This document shows, piece by piece, positions 19,433 through 29,168 of a DNA stretch of 64,000 bases; the first letter of the stretch is position 1, and each line of letters begins with the position of its first letter. The DNA lies in contig JAUNSJ010000012.1 of the NCBI GenBank assembly GCA_030539295.1, positions 1 to 64,000 of the forward strand, in the 5' to 3' direction. The notes beneath the pieces were generated by a model. It ran no database searches, was not told where the DNA came from, and saw only the letters and a list, made by a program, of their open reading frames with translations. Position numbers and translations under genes: made by a program. Origin of the DNA: Planctomycetia bacterium. GTDB lineage: Bacteria; Planctomycetota; Planctomycetia; Pirellulales; Thermoguttaceae.

Positions 19433-20593
19433 ATGGGTGCTAAAAAATCGGGCCCGCCCCAGGTGGCGTCTATTTCGTCGTTCGCTCTCCTTCTCTTGGG
19501 ACTGCCGTTCCTTGCAGGGTGTGAACTGAAGGCGGAACCGAATCATTCCGCGGACAAGCCGGCCGCGTCCCCCAAGGTGGAAGTCTACACGGTGGTGAGC
19601 GAGGAAGTTCCGCTGATAAGTGAGCAGCCAGGGCGTACAAGTGCTTTTAACGTGGCGGAAGTGCGTCCGCAAGTCAACGGTATTGTTCTTAAGCGCAAGT
19701 TTGAAGAGGGGACAACGGTCAAGGAGGGGGACGAACTTTATGAGATCGATTCGGCAGTGTATCAGGCGAATTTTGATAAAGTAACGGCGAACTTGAACAA
19801 TCTGGAAAAGACCATGGAACGTGCGCAGGAGCTTCAGGCAACGCGAGCCATGAGCGTCCAGGAATATGAAGACGCGCTCTACGGCTGGCATCGCGCGAAG
19901 GCCGACGTCGAACTGGCTCGACTCGATCTGGTCTATTGCAAGGTAAAAGCCCCGCTGACCGGGCGCATCGGGTTCTCCAATATAACCGTGGGTGCTCTGG
20001 TGACCAACGGGCAGCCGCAGCCGCTGGCCGTCATTGAACAGATTGACCCTATCTATGTCGACCTGAATCCGTCGATTCCGCAATTGCTCTGCAGCACGTC
20101 GAACAAGAACGAATCGAACCATGAAGAGAATCTTCCGTTTTGGCAGAATGCGGAGGTCAAGCTTGTTTTGGAAGACGGTTCGCAGTACGAGCATACGGGC
20201 GTCGTCAAGGTCCTCGACAATCACGTTAATGAGGATACGGGGACAATCACATTGCGAGCGGAGTTCCCGAATCCGGACGGAACACTTCTGCCAGGCATGT
20301 TCGTTCGTGCCCTGGTCCGTGAGGGCGTGTGCAAAGAAGGCCATCTTATTCCGCAACAGGCCCTCTGTCGTGATATGAAAGGCCGGCCTTACGTTTGGGT
20401 TATTGACGAGGCGAACAAAGCGGAAATGCGTTTCGTCGTTGCGGAAAAAGCGATTGGAACTTCCTGGCTCATCGATCAAGGGTTGGATGCGGGCGAACGT
20501 ATTGTCGTCGAAGGACTGCAATATGTGTCGAGCGGGACCGAGGTTACGCCAAGCGAGTCGAAGAATTTCGCGTCAGCAGCAAAAGTCGAGTAA
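19433..20593 (+). CDS. RND periplasmic adaptor lipoprotein (AcrA/MexA-like)
   Basis: Adaptor of the second tripartite pump. The signal segment ends in the lipobox LAGC (residue 30 region), so unlike the adaptor on the other strand it is lipid-anchored. The lipoyl half-motifs VAEVRPQVNGIVLKRKFEEG and VKAPLTGRIG bracket a short alpha-hairpin, followed by the beta-barrel strand IEQIDPIYVDL and the membrane-proximal domain (LPGMFVRALV). ATG 19433 follows AAGGGAAA; an upstream frame opening is ignored because it lacks a signal peptide. Length 386 residues is typical of AcrA. Confidence 0.94.
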   Translation: MGAKKSGPPQVASISSFALLLLGLPFLAGCELKAEPNHSADKPAASPKVEVYTVVSEEVPLISEQPGRTSAFNVAEVRPQVNGIVLKRKFEEGTTVKEGDELYEIDSAVYQANFDKVTANLNNLEKTMERAQELQATRAMSVQEYEDALYGWHRAKADVELARLDLVYCKVKAPLTGRIGFSNITVGALVTNGQPQPLAVIEQIDPIYVDLNPSIPQLLCSTSNKNESNHEENLPFWQNAEVKLVLEDGSQYEHTGVVKVLDNHVNEDTGTITLRAEFPNPDGTLLPGMFVRALVREGVCKEGHLIPQQALCRDMKGRPYVWVIDEANKAEMRFVVAEKAIGTSWLIDQGLDAGERIVVEGLQYVSSGTEVTPSESKNFASAAKVE

Positions 20594-20606
20594 ATAAGGG
20601 GACCTC

Positions 20607-23600
20607 ATGTCGGCATTTTTCATTGAGCGGCCAATCTTTGCCTGGGTTATCGCCATTCTTATTATGCTTGCCGGAGCTATGGCACTGCTGACACTGCCGG
20701 TATCGCAGTATCCCGATGTTGCCCCGCCGGCTATTGCCATTTGGGGCAGCTATCCGGGCGCGTCGGCGCAAACGGTACAAGATACGGTAGTTCAGGTCAT
20801 TGAGCAGAATATGAACGGGCTGGACGGATATGAATACATGACCTCGTCCAGTACAGCCGACGGCAACTTATCCATTATCGTTACGTTTAAGCAGGGAACG
20901 GACCCTGACATTGCGCAGGTCCAGGTCCAAAACAAGCTTCAGCTGGCCATGCCGCTCCTGCCGCCGGAGGTACAGGCACAGGGGATGAGTGTCGTTAAGT
21001 ACCAGATAAACTACATGACGCAAGTTGCGCTGTACTGCGATGATGGCAGTCTGACCGAAAGTGACCTGGCGGACCTCATGAATTCGACGTTCAAAGACAC
21101 CCTGTCGCGCGTGAACGGGGTGGGCTACATCGAAGTGTGGGGCATGCAGTACGCGATGCGAATCTGGCTCAAGCCGGACCGGTTATACAGTTACAACCTT
21201 ATACCGCAAGATGTAATCGGCGCCATTCAGGAGCAGAACGTACAGGTATCCTCGGGGCAAATAGGAGGACTTCCGGCGGAACGGGGAATACAAATTAGTG
21301 CAACGATCGTCGCGAAAAGCCGGTTGACGACAGTCGACGAGTTCCGTGACATTCTAATCAAGGTCAATGAAAACGGGTCGCAAGTGCGACTGAAAGATGT
21401 GGCCGAGGTGGAAATTGGCAGTGAAATTTACTCTTTCTCCACGACACTGAACGGTTTCCCCGGGGTTGGAATGGGAATACGGCTGGCCAGTGGTGCCAAC
21501 GTACTGGAGACGACGAAGGCGGTTCATGCAGCGGTAGACGAACTTAAGCCACTACTGCCACCGGGTGCCAAGGTAGCTTACATTGCTGAAATTGCGCCTA
21601 CAGTTCGCTCTTCGATCGAATCGGTCATTCACACTCTGGTGGAAGCCATTATCCTCGTTTTTTGCGTGATGTGGCTCTTCCTGCAGCGGTTTCGTATTAC
21701 GCTGATTCCAACGCTGACGGTGCCGGTTGTACTCCTTGGTACCTTCGCCGTTCTTCACATCTTTAACTTTTCGGTAAATGTCATCACAATGTTTGCCATG
21801 GTTCTGGCGATTGGACTGCTGGTCGACGACGCTATTGTTGTGGTGGAAAATGTGGAACGTCTCATGGAAGAGGAGGGTCTGGACGCGAAAGCGGCGACGA
21901 AGAAATCGATGCAGCAGATACAGGGTGCGCTGGTCGGAATCGCCCTGGTTATAAGTGCTGTTTTTCTCCCCATGGCGTTTTTCGGGGGGTCGACCGGCGT
22001 GATTTACCGACAGTTCTCCGTTGCCATTATCTCTGCTATGACGCTCTCGGCGTTTATTGCGTTAACCTTTACTCCGGCGCTGTGTGCGTCCATGCTCGGC
22101 GGTGGTAAGCGACATCGCGTGCTGTTTGTCTTTCGCTGGTTCAATGCCCTTTTTGCTCTCATGACCGGAGGGTACGCCTGGTGCGTCGGGTATGCCGCGA
22201 AGCGTCGTTTCCGATTCCTGTTCCTTTACGCGGCTCTCATAGGTCTGATCGTTTATCTGTACCCGCAAATGCCGACGACGTTCCTGCCAACGGAAGATCA
22301 GGGGACTCTTTTCGTCATTGTCGATTTGCCACCGAATACCAGTATGGAACGAACGAAACGCATTCTGTCACGCGTGGCAAAGCATTTTCTGGAAGAGGAG
22401 AAAGAGACCGTCGAATCAATTATGTGTATTGGCGGGTTCAGTTTTTCCGGGATGAGTCAGAACTCCGGAATGGCTTTTATTACCTTAAAGCCCTTCGAGG
22501 AACGACTGGAGAAGGAGAAAGATGTTTTCGCCATTGTTGACCGTGCGAATCGTGCCTTTGCCGACGTGCATGAGGCGAAACTGACGCCTATTATACCACC
22601 GTCGATTTCGGAACTTGGTAACGTATCAGGCCTTGATTTCTTTCTACAGGACCGGGCTGGTCTGGGGCACAATCGAATGATAGAGATTCAGAACACGTTT
22701 CTGGACAAGGCGTACAAAAGCGGTATGTTCTCGGCGATCTGGCCCAGTTCCCTTCCGGACGAGCCACAATATCGGATTACCATTGACGAAGAAAAAGCGA
22801 GAACACTTTCCACCGCGCTGAGCGACGTGAATAATACCATGTCGATTGCCTGGGGGTCGGCTTATGTAAACGATTTTATCGACCGCGGACGCGTAAAAAA
22901 AGTTTATGTACAAGGTGAGGCCAAGTCAAGAACGACCCACGAAGATTTAAATAAATGGTATGTTCGGAATAAGATTGGTAATATGGTACCTTTTTCGGCA
23001 TTTTCGTCCGGGCAGTGGGTAACCGGACCGGCAAAGCTAGCCCGGTTCAATGGTTTTGAAGGTATAGAATTTCTCGGGGTAAGCGAAACCGGAGTCAGTA
23101 CAGGGACGGCCATGAATGCAATAGCCGATATTGTCAAGACGCTTCCGGAAGGTGTAGGCTTGAGCTATACGGGTCTTTCTTTTGAGGAGCGCAAGGCAGG
23201 GAATCAGGCGTTGTATTTGTACGTTTTATCGCTTGTTATAGTCTTTTTGTGTCTTGCGGCCCTGTATGAGAGCTGGTCGGTGCCGGCCGCGGTTCTCATG
23301 GTGGTGCCGTTTGGTGTCTTTGGAGCTATTGCGGCGGTCTTACTGCGTCATCTGTCCAACGATGTATACTTTCAGGTCGGTATGCTAACGGTTATGGGTC
23401 TTTCGGCGAAGAATGCAATTTTGATTATTGAATTTGCGAAGAATATGTACGAAAACGAGAAAAAGTCATTACTCCATGCGGTCGTCGAGGCGGCTCGCAT
23501 TCGCCTTCGGCCGATTATTATGACGTCGATGGCCTTTGTCCTTGGCGTACTTCCCATGACCTTTGCGCACGGTGCCAGCAGCGTGAGCCAGCATTCGCTC

Positions 23601-23714
23601 GGGACAAGTGTCATTGGCGGGACACTCGCGGCAACGTTTCTCGCAGTGTTTTTTGTCCCGGTCTTTTATGTTACCGTGGTTCGTTTCTTCTCCCATTCGA
23701 GACCATTGCAATAA
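20607..23714 (+). CDS. RND efflux permease (AcrB type)
   Basis: Proton-coupled multidrug permease of 1035 residues. SAFFIERPIFAWVIAIL starts the first helix, TM4 has LLVDDAIVVVENVERL with the paired aspartates, and GLSAKNAILIIEFAKN is the conserved TM10-11 segment. The periplasmic loops are full length. It starts 13 bp after the adaptor stop behind AAGGGGACC. With the downstream MarR gene it forms a three-gene regulated pump operon. It is only distantly similar to the permease on the other strand, so the two are separate systems rather than a recent duplication. Confidence 0.96.
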   Translation: MSAFFIERPIFAWVIAILIMLAGAMALLTLPVSQYPDVAPPAIAIWGSYPGASAQTVQDTVVQVIEQNMNGLDGYEYMTSSSTADGNLSIIVTFKQGTDPDIAQVQVQNKLQLAMPLLPPEVQAQGMSVVKYQINYMTQVALYCDDGSLTESDLADLMNSTFKDTLSRVNGVGYIEVWGMQYAMRIWLKPDRLYSYNLIPQDVIGAIQEQNVQVSSGQIGGLPAERGIQISATIVAKSRLTTVDEFRDILIKVNENGSQVRLKDVAEVEIGSEIYSFSTTLNGFPGVGMGIRLASGANVLETTKAVHAAVDELKPLLPPGAKVAYIAEIAPTVRSSIESVIHTLVEAIILVFCVMWLFLQRFRITLIPTLTVPVVLLGTFAVLHIFNFSVNVITMFAMVLAIGLLVDDAIVVVENVERLMEEEGLDAKAATKKSMQQIQGALVGIALVISAVFLPMAFFGGSTGVIYRQFSVAIISAMTLSAFIALTFTPALCASMLGGGKRHRVLFVFRWFNALFALMTGGYAWCVGYAAKRRFRFLFLYAALIGLIVYLYPQMPTTFLPTEDQGTLFVIVDLPPNTSMERTKRILSRVAKHFLEEEKETVESIMCIGGFSFSGMSQNSGMAFITLKPFEERLEKEKDVFAIVDRANRAFADVHEAKLTPIIPPSISELGNVSGLDFFLQDRAGLGHNRMIEIQNTFLDKAYKSGMFSAIWPSSLPDEPQYRITIDEEKARTLSTALSDVNNTMSIAWGSAYVNDFIDRGRVKKVYVQGEAKSRTTHEDLNKWYVRNKIGNMVPFSAFSSGQWVTGPAKLARFNGFEGIEFLGVSETGVSTGTAMNAIADIVKTLPEGVGLSYTGLSFEERKAGNQALYLYVLSLVIVFLCLAALYESWSVPAAVLMVVPFGVFGAIAAVLLRHLSNDVYFQVGMLTVMGLSAKNAILIIEFAKNMYENEKKSLLHAVVEAARIRLRPIIMTSMAFVLGVLPMTFAHGASSVSQHSLGTSVIGGTLAATFLAVFFVPVFYVTVVRFFSHSRPLQ

Positions 23715-23726
23715 AGGAATAGAGGC

Positions 23727-24164
23727 ATGCGAAACAGCAACGTGACTTCTTTTACCCGAACTGTCATGGAACTGGACAGAGCGATTAATAAATATTATTT
23801 CCAGATTTTCAAGCAGTGGGGCTTAACCGCCAACGGTTATCTTGCGCTCTACACGCTGCACAAGAGTCCCCGCGGAATGGAACCGGCGTGTCTGGCCGAT
23901 GAACTTGGTGTACAGCGTCAACTGGTCACGGCCCTGATCAATGATTTCGACCGACGTGGCTTTATTGTTAAGAAGGAAAACAACAAGGACCATCGTCGCA
24001 AATTCATTTCTCTGTCGCGCCGTGGCAAACTTTTTACAAAGGACGTGATGGACCATGTCCTGGCCGCAGACGCCGAGGCACTATCCGGCTTCTCTCAAGA
24101 GGAACTCGATCGCATGATGGATTTTTGCCGACGCTATTACGAGCGTCTGCCAAAAATACAATAA
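23727..24164 (+). CDS. MarR-family transcriptional regulator
   Basis: A 145-residue winged-helix dimer protein. The recognition helix region is ACLADELGVQRQLVTALINDFDRRG (in part), followed by the wing KKENNKDHRRKFISLSRRG with the family's DxRxxxxxLT-like pattern. Flanking helices form the dimerisation part. It is the last gene of the RND operon, 12 bp after the permease, and probably represses that operon, perhaps also the divergent pump; the palindromes in 19153-19408 are candidate sites. Confidence 0.9.
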   Translation: MRNSNVTSFTRTVMELDRAINKYYFQIFKQWGLTANGYLALYTLHKSPRGMEPACLADELGVQRQLVTALINDFDRRGFIVKKENNKDHRRKFISLSRRGKLFTKDVMDHVLAADAEALSGFSQEELDRMMDFCRRYYERLPKIQ

Positions 24165-24175
24165 ATGCGAATATC

Positions 24176-27055
24176 TTATTCCGGGCGTTCGTCCTCTTCA
24201 AGCTTTTTTTCCGCCTTGGCAACAAGTTCGACCGCCCAAATGCGATTGGAATAGAGTGCCACAATCGCGCGACGTATGGCACGGGCCTGCTGCGGATTGA
24301 CCGAATCGAGAGAGTCCGCATACTCAAGTCGGCCTTCCAGAAGGCGAAATTGTGCGGACTTTGACTGTTGGTAATCCTGGTTGATTTGTTCCAGTTGACG
24401 CTTTGCGAGAATGACACACTGTCCGTAGATAGTGCGGTCGAAGGACTCTCTTCGTTCACGAACGAGATCGGTATGAGGGTCGGAATCGGAGTTCGACGGC
24501 GAACCCGCAGTCTCGGCTGTCAGAGGGCCACTTGTACCGGCGTCGGCTTCCTGTCCCGCCGGTTTCTCATCAACGTTGTGTTCCGGAATCAGAGTTTGAA
24601 GACGTTCGTCGGTTGAGAAGAGTTCAATAAAAGCCTTCAGTTTTGGAATTCCCGCTTCCGGGTCCGCTTTCGCCGTTCGTATGGCTTCAATATAAATCGC
24701 TTCGACGGGGTCGAGATTTCTCGTTCTTGTTTTGCGTTCGATGAGACGTTCAAGCCGGCGCTCGAGATTCCCCAATTCGAGTTCGCCGGAATAGTCGAGT
24801 ATTTTCACCGCGCGAACATCGTTGGGATAAAGAGACAGAAAGGCACGCATGTCTTTTTCGGCACTGCGAAGTGTACTCAGATAGTCGTCGGGATCGGCAT
24901 CCTGAATTTTTCGGTCGATCCGGTCATAGAGAGTATCGGCACTGGGACTGCGAAGGGAATAGACAACCGTAGCGCCGATGAGAATAGAGATTATGCAGAA
25001 GAGCCAAATTTTAAGAGAGACATACTTCGAGTGCGGCTCAAGCTCGTGCGAGAGTCGGCCCAAGTCTTCTTCCTTAACGGGGGTAAAGTGGGAGGTCTTC
25101 GTATAGCTGTCAGAAGGAACGGTGCCAGACTTTGAGAAGACACTTCCAAGCAGCGCAGGTTCAAGCCCTAACGAGGACCCGGACTGCGGGGGCACGTCCA
25201 GACTTGAGGTCGCCAGAGCTGAAGGACACGTTTCGGCGAGTCCCTCGGGCACGCTCTTTACCGCGTTCAACGGCTCGGGCTTCTGCCGCGAGGGTGAAAC
25301 AGGAGGGGTGGAATTCTTTTCAATAGAGACTTCCGACTTGTCCCGGTCGCCAGCTTCCGGCAGACTTTCTTTGTCCTGTTGCGATGTGTGCGTGTCAGGC
25401 AGGTCAGGGGCAGAATTTCCCAAAGCCCCTGTCCATTGCGTTGGCATTTCGGAAAGGGACGAAGTTCCGGCAGGACTCGGTACAGAGGGTGCGGGAGAGG
25501 ATTCCTTTTTCGACAGGGCCTCGGTCGCGACATCGAGAATATGATAAGTAGGCTCACTGGGGATACCGAAATCTGTTTTTTCCGGCGTGCTGAAAGCGGG
25601 AGTCCCGACAGACTTGATGATCGGCTTGGGAAGTGACTTGGGGCCGGACGGTTCACTCGAGACAACGAGCTGGGCGCCTGTATCCGCGGCAAAAGTGCTG
25701 GAAGAAATCGTCTCGGCCACATCGGTCCGCATGGTGTCCGGCAAGACACACGATATCCCGGTTATACTTGCCAGGTTGTATTCCGACTGTCCTTCCCGCT
25801 GATTAAGGATAATACTTTCGTGGTCGACTCCGCGGGGAGTACCGGCGGTCTGGCCTGTCTCCTCCAGAAAATCGTAACGACTGTTGTCTGACTGACCTAA
25901 ATGGAGCAGGGACCCCGGTTCGTTGCCACTAGCGCGCACACGATCCTGTAGGGGGTCGTCGAACAGGAAGCTGTCTTTGCGAGGGCCTGTAGAGGCTGAA
26001 TCCTTGTCCAGCGATTGATAATTCTGGGGATAGCGAAGAGGTACGGACTTGTTAAGCTCGAAAAGGATATCGCCATTAAGCGTGTTCTGACTCGTATCAA
26101 AGGAGGCACTGGCGGGCAGTGCTGCAACTTCGGGCATATTCGCAGCCGGAGACGCATTTTCGGCCAAGAGCGAAGGAGGAATAATTTTATTCGGGTTCTC
26201 CGGGTCGAGAAAGGGATTCGGAAACTGCTGATTCCCGAGCGCCAGGCGAATCGCTTCCAGACGGCGCCCGATAATACGAGCATCGTTGGGCCGTTTATCG
26301 GGCTGAACGCGAAGGAGTTCGAGGATGAGCATATCGAGAACAGAAGGAACTTCCGGCCGATCAAAGCGGACGGATTCCGGGGGCCCGAACTTGTACTTTT
26401 GCAAAATTTCAGCGAGTGACTTGGCCACGTACGGGGGACGTCTGGCAATAAGGGCATAGAGGAGCGAGCCTAGTGAATAGATGTCGGACTTGGGAGTAAG
26501 AGGGCCTGCTTGGGCCTGTTCCGGCGACATATATTCTATGGTGCCAATAACCATATTGGCGGTTGTCAGCCGGGAATCGCCAAAGAAATGAGCAATTCCG
26601 TAATCGGAAACCTTGACCTGTCCGTCACTTAAAATAATAATGTTGGCCGGTTTAATATCACGGTGGATAATACCGCGGTCGTGGGCGTGCTTTAACGCTT
26701 TACAGACTTCAATCCCGATATGAACCACTTCCTCCCAGGAGAAGAAGCGTCCTGCCTTGAGAAGATTTTGCAAACTGGGCCCGTCGACGAACTCCATGGC
26801 GTAATAGAGCATACCGTCTTCCTGTCCGAAACCGAAGAGACGGACAATGTTCGGGTGCCGGAGCCGTTTAAGAGTTTCAATTTCCGCTTCAAACCGGGTG
26901 CGCAGCTCCTGGTCTTCATCGACATTTGTCATGAGAACCTTAACGGCTACATGCTCATTCGTCTCTTCGTGCAGGGCTTCGTAGACGGCCCCCATCCCGC
27001 CACGTCCAATAACGCGAAGGATGCGAAATGGCCCCAATTGAGTTGGCTGTTCCAT
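24176..27055 (-). CDS. Membrane Hanks-type serine/threonine protein kinase
   Basis: Residues 7-275 form a complete kinase: glycine loop GRGGMGAVYEA, ATP lysine in VAVKV (39), catalytic HRDIKPANI (131-139), DYG (151-153) in place of the usual DFG, and GTIEYMSPEQ. A Ser/Pro-rich linker of about 400 residues leads to one transmembrane helix (about 679-700), then a coiled, charged extracytoplasmic domain with TPR-like helices (LRSAEKDMRAFLSLYPND). ATG 27055 is chosen since the kinase starts there and GGAGAG precedes it; 959 residues. It is last in the TPR-ExbB-ExbD-ExbD run. Extracytoplasmic sensing coupled to that energised complex is plausible but unproven. Confidence 0.93.
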   Translation of the reverse strand: MEQPTQLGPFRILRVIGRGGMGAVYEALHEETNEHVAVKVLMTNVDEDQELRTRFEAEIETLKRLRHPNIVRLFGFGQEDGMLYYAMEFVDGPSLQNLLKAGRFFSWEEVVHIGIEVCKALKHAHDRGIIHRDIKPANIIILSDGQVKVSDYGIAHFFGDSRLTTANMVIGTIEYMSPEQAQAGPLTPKSDIYSLGSLLYALIARRPPYVAKSLAEILQKYKFGPPESVRFDRPEVPSVLDMLILELLRVQPDKRPNDARIIGRRLEAIRLALGNQQFPNPFLDPENPNKIIPPSLLAENASPAANMPEVAALPASASFDTSQNTLNGDILFELNKSVPLRYPQNYQSLDKDSASTGPRKDSFLFDDPLQDRVRASGNEPGSLLHLGQSDNSRYDFLEETGQTAGTPRGVDHESIILNQREGQSEYNLASITGISCVLPDTMRTDVAETISSSTFAADTGAQLVVSSEPSGPKSLPKPIIKSVGTPAFSTPEKTDFGIPSEPTYHILDVATEALSKKESSPAPSVPSPAGTSSLSEMPTQWTGALGNSAPDLPDTHTSQQDKESLPEAGDRDKSEVSIEKNSTPPVSPSRQKPEPLNAVKSVPEGLAETCPSALATSSLDVPPQSGSSLGLEPALLGSVFSKSGTVPSDSYTKTSHFTPVKEEDLGRLSHELEPHSKYVSLKIWLFCIISILIGATVVYSLRSPSADTLYDRIDRKIQDADPDDYLSTLRSAEKDMRAFLSLYPNDVRAVKILDYSGELELGNLERRLERLIERKTRTRNLDPVEAIYIEAIRTAKADPEAGIPKLKAFIELFSTDERLQTLIPEHNVDEKPAGQEADAGTSGPLTAETAGSPSNSDSDPHTDLVRERRESFDRTIYGQCVILAKRQLEQINQDYQQSKSAQFRLLEGRLEYADSLDSVNPQQARAIRRAIVALYSNRIWAVELVAKAEKKLEEDERPE

Positions 27056-27145
27056 GACTACTCTCCGAATCTTTCTGTATCCGATTCCGAAACGGGTGCC
27101 CCGAAGGGAAACGAGGAGCCGCCTGGCCAATCGCCAGCGATCGAC

Positions 27146-27667
27146 TTACTCCCGAGGGGCGGCGAATTTTACCTTCTCAACCAATTTTATAACCTGATTC
27201 TCCTGATTGAGATATCCGGTCACGGCTGTTATCGCTTGCACGACATATTTATATCGCAATTGCTCGTCGCAATCCAGCTCGATTTCCAGGTCGTCGCGAA
27301 ACCGCGGGGTTGCCTGGCCCTGGACAGCCGACTGATAGTCCACGGGGTCGCCCTGCTGTATGTACTGAAAAACCGCCATACGCAGTCGGGTCATATCGAC
27401 GCCGAGGCCGGAGTCCCCGAACCAGATGCCGGTAAGGTTCCCATCGTTATCGGCACGAAGTCGCACCGTTACCGGAACAATCTCATCCAGGGACGGCAAT
27501 CGATTCGACTGGACCGTCTGCGGCATGCGGATATTGAAATCGCCTTCGACCTCCGGGGTTTTATACGTTATGACGAAGAAGGAGAGTAAGAGAAAGACAA
27601 CGTCGATCATCGACGTCATCTGTAACTTGACCTCCCCGCCTTTTCCGCCCAGTTTTCGAATACTCAT
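27146..27667 (-). CDS. ExbD/TolR-family protein (second copy)
   Basis: Single-pass inner-membrane component of an ExbB/ExbD or TolQ/TolR proton-driven motor. A basic N-terminus leads to the transmembrane helix with the essential aspartate (QMTSMIDVVFLLLSFF, Asp22), then a 130-residue periplasmic domain of ExbD type. ATG 27667 overlaps the stop of the other exbD gene by four bases (ATGA). The two ExbD paralogues differ in sequence, suggesting a heteromeric complex. Confidence 0.92.
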   Translation of the reverse strand: MSIRKLGGKGGEVKLQMTSMIDVVFLLLSFFVITYKTPEVEGDFNIRMPQTVQSNRLPSLDEIVPVTVRLRADNDGNLTGIWFGDSGLGVDMTRLRMAVFQYIQQGDPVDYQSAVQGQATPRFRDDLEIELDCDEQLRYKYVVQAITAVTGYLNQENQVIKLVEKVKFAAPRE

Positions 27668-28140
27668 TCCGTTTTCCCCTGCCTTGCACGAAGAACGTAA
27701 CTTTCTATGCCCTGCTCCTGGCATGCCATAATGAGTCGCTCAACGAATCCGGCGGTCACGTTTTCATCCGCTCGAATAACGAGAGTTACGTCTTTTGGCA
27801 TGGTGCGGCTCACGCCCTCCAGGACGCGCAGTTCCGAATTCAGCGCCTTGGAAAACGGCGCTCGCGTCGTCGGTACGCCCATGGGCATGCTGTCGAGATA
27901 GCATGTGTGGGTACCCAAAAGGACCTCATAGCCGGCCGTAACCTGAACAGTAAACAGGTCGGCAGAGGCGGATTCTGGAGGTTGGGCCAGTTCGCTCAGC
28001 GGCAACATAACCCGTTCGTCCTGTTCCGCCTGGGAAAAGTTGATGACCAGGGTAAAGAACGTTATGAGCAGGAAGACGATGTCGATCATCGGCGTCATGT
28101 TCAGTTCAGCAGGAGTCAGGGATAAAGTTACGCGTCGCAT
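27664..28140 (-). CDS. ExbD/TolR-family protein (first copy)
   Basis: 158 residues with the ExbD layout: short cytoplasmic N-terminus, helix with LNMTPMIDIVFLLITFF (Asp20 is the proton-pathway residue), then the periplasmic fold ending VTLVIRADENVTAG. ATG 28140 is preferred because the family begins there; AGAAG lies 8 nt before. It sits between exbB (69 bp upstream) and the second exbD (4-bp overlap). Confidence 0.92.
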   Translation of the reverse strand: MRRVTLSLTPAELNMTPMIDIVFLLITFFTLVINFSQAEQDERVMLPLSELAQPPESASADLFTVQVTAGYEVLLGTHTCYLDSMPMGVPTTRAPFSKALNSELRVLEGVSRTMPKDVTLVIRADENVTAGFVERLIMACQEQGIESYVLRARQGKTE

Positions 28141-28209
28141 ATCTTTGGCTTCTAAATGGTAACGATACGGCTCCCGCGTCACAAGGGCAGCAGGAGCCGA
28201 GACAAAACT

Positions 28210-29121
28210 TTACTGTTTCTTGCCAGGCATACCCCCGGCAATACGGGCAATCAGATTGTCACTGATAATACCGATTTCCAGGAGGTATCGAGCGAGGCGA
28301 TTTTTGAAAACGTCGTAAACGGCCAGTGAGGGCAAAGCAATAGCGAGCCCAACCATGGTCGTAAATAGAGCAGTAGCAATACCTTCTGCGAGTTTTTGCG
28401 GGCTGGGCGCGGCACCGCCGGAGGCAATAACCTGGAAGGCGTCGATCATACCCACGACCGTACCGAACAGCCCAACCATGGGCGCCAGATTCCCGATCAG
28501 GGCAAGATACCCGATCTGGTGCTCCAGTTTCATGGTCTCTTCCTGCGCGACATCCTGCATGGCCTGCCCCGCCTTTTCACCACCGCTGTGCGCTCGCGAA
28601 AGACCAACGGCCAATACTTTGCCAAGCATGGACTCGTCCGTAGCGGCCAGCTGATACGCATCCTGATATTTCTGCTGTTCCAGCAAGGCGTCGAACTGAC
28701 GCACAAGCTCTTCTGGTACAAGTGAGGAACGACGAATGGAAAAAATGTTCATGACCATCAAGGCGACCATGGTCATGGACAGAAAGAGAAAGACAGGCGT
28801 AAAGAACCAGCCCAGCGAGCGAATCATCCAGACGAGATAGTTGTCGTGTCGCGCGGTGGGCGTGCTCTCGGCAGGAGCTTTGGCCGCAGGCGTATCGGCG
28901 GGAAACGCGTCTGGCTCGGGCGCGGCAGGGGCATCGGCCGCAGGTTCCGCAGGCGCTTCCGTGGCCGTTTCCGCAGGCGGGGAACTAAAAAGGTCTTCTT
29001 CCTGCCCTGACAATGAGCCAACCGCAAGGGCCGCTGTCATTAGGACGACCAGACATGCCCAGCGACGAACCGTCATCTGACGTCGTCTTTCATTTAAAGT
29101 CCATGAAACGTTCTTCATCAT
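28210..29121 (-). CDS. MotA/TolQ/ExbB proton channel family protein
   Basis: Proton-channel subunit partnering the two ExbD proteins. A signal-like first helix (about 20-38) is followed by an Ala/Pro-rich stretch (40-90), a second helix (about 100-125), and the MotA_ExbB domain (about 130-290) with GNLAPMVGLFGTVVGMIDAF and TALFTTMVGLAIALP, the conserved channel helices. The N-terminal periplasmic extension is frequent in planctomycete homologues. ATG codons occur at 29121 and 29118; GGAAG precedes both. It follows the TPR gene by 47 bp. Confidence 0.92.
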   Translation of the reverse strand: MMKNVSWTLNERRRQMTVRRWACLVVLMTAALAVGSLSGQEEDLFSSPPAETATEAPAEPAADAPAAPEPDAFPADTPAAKAPAESTPTARHDNYLVWMIRSLGWFFTPVFLFLSMTMVALMVMNIFSIRRSSLVPEELVRQFDALLEQQKYQDAYQLAATDESMLGKVLAVGLSRAHSGGEKAGQAMQDVAQEETMKLEHQIGYLALIGNLAPMVGLFGTVVGMIDAFQVIASGGAAPSPQKLAEGIATALFTTMVGLAIALPSLAVYDVFKNRLARYLLEIGIISDNLIARIAGGMPGKKQ

Positions 29122-29168
29122 ATTCTTCCGCGTTGTTGTTCCGGATATGGGGTTAAATTTAAAGTGAG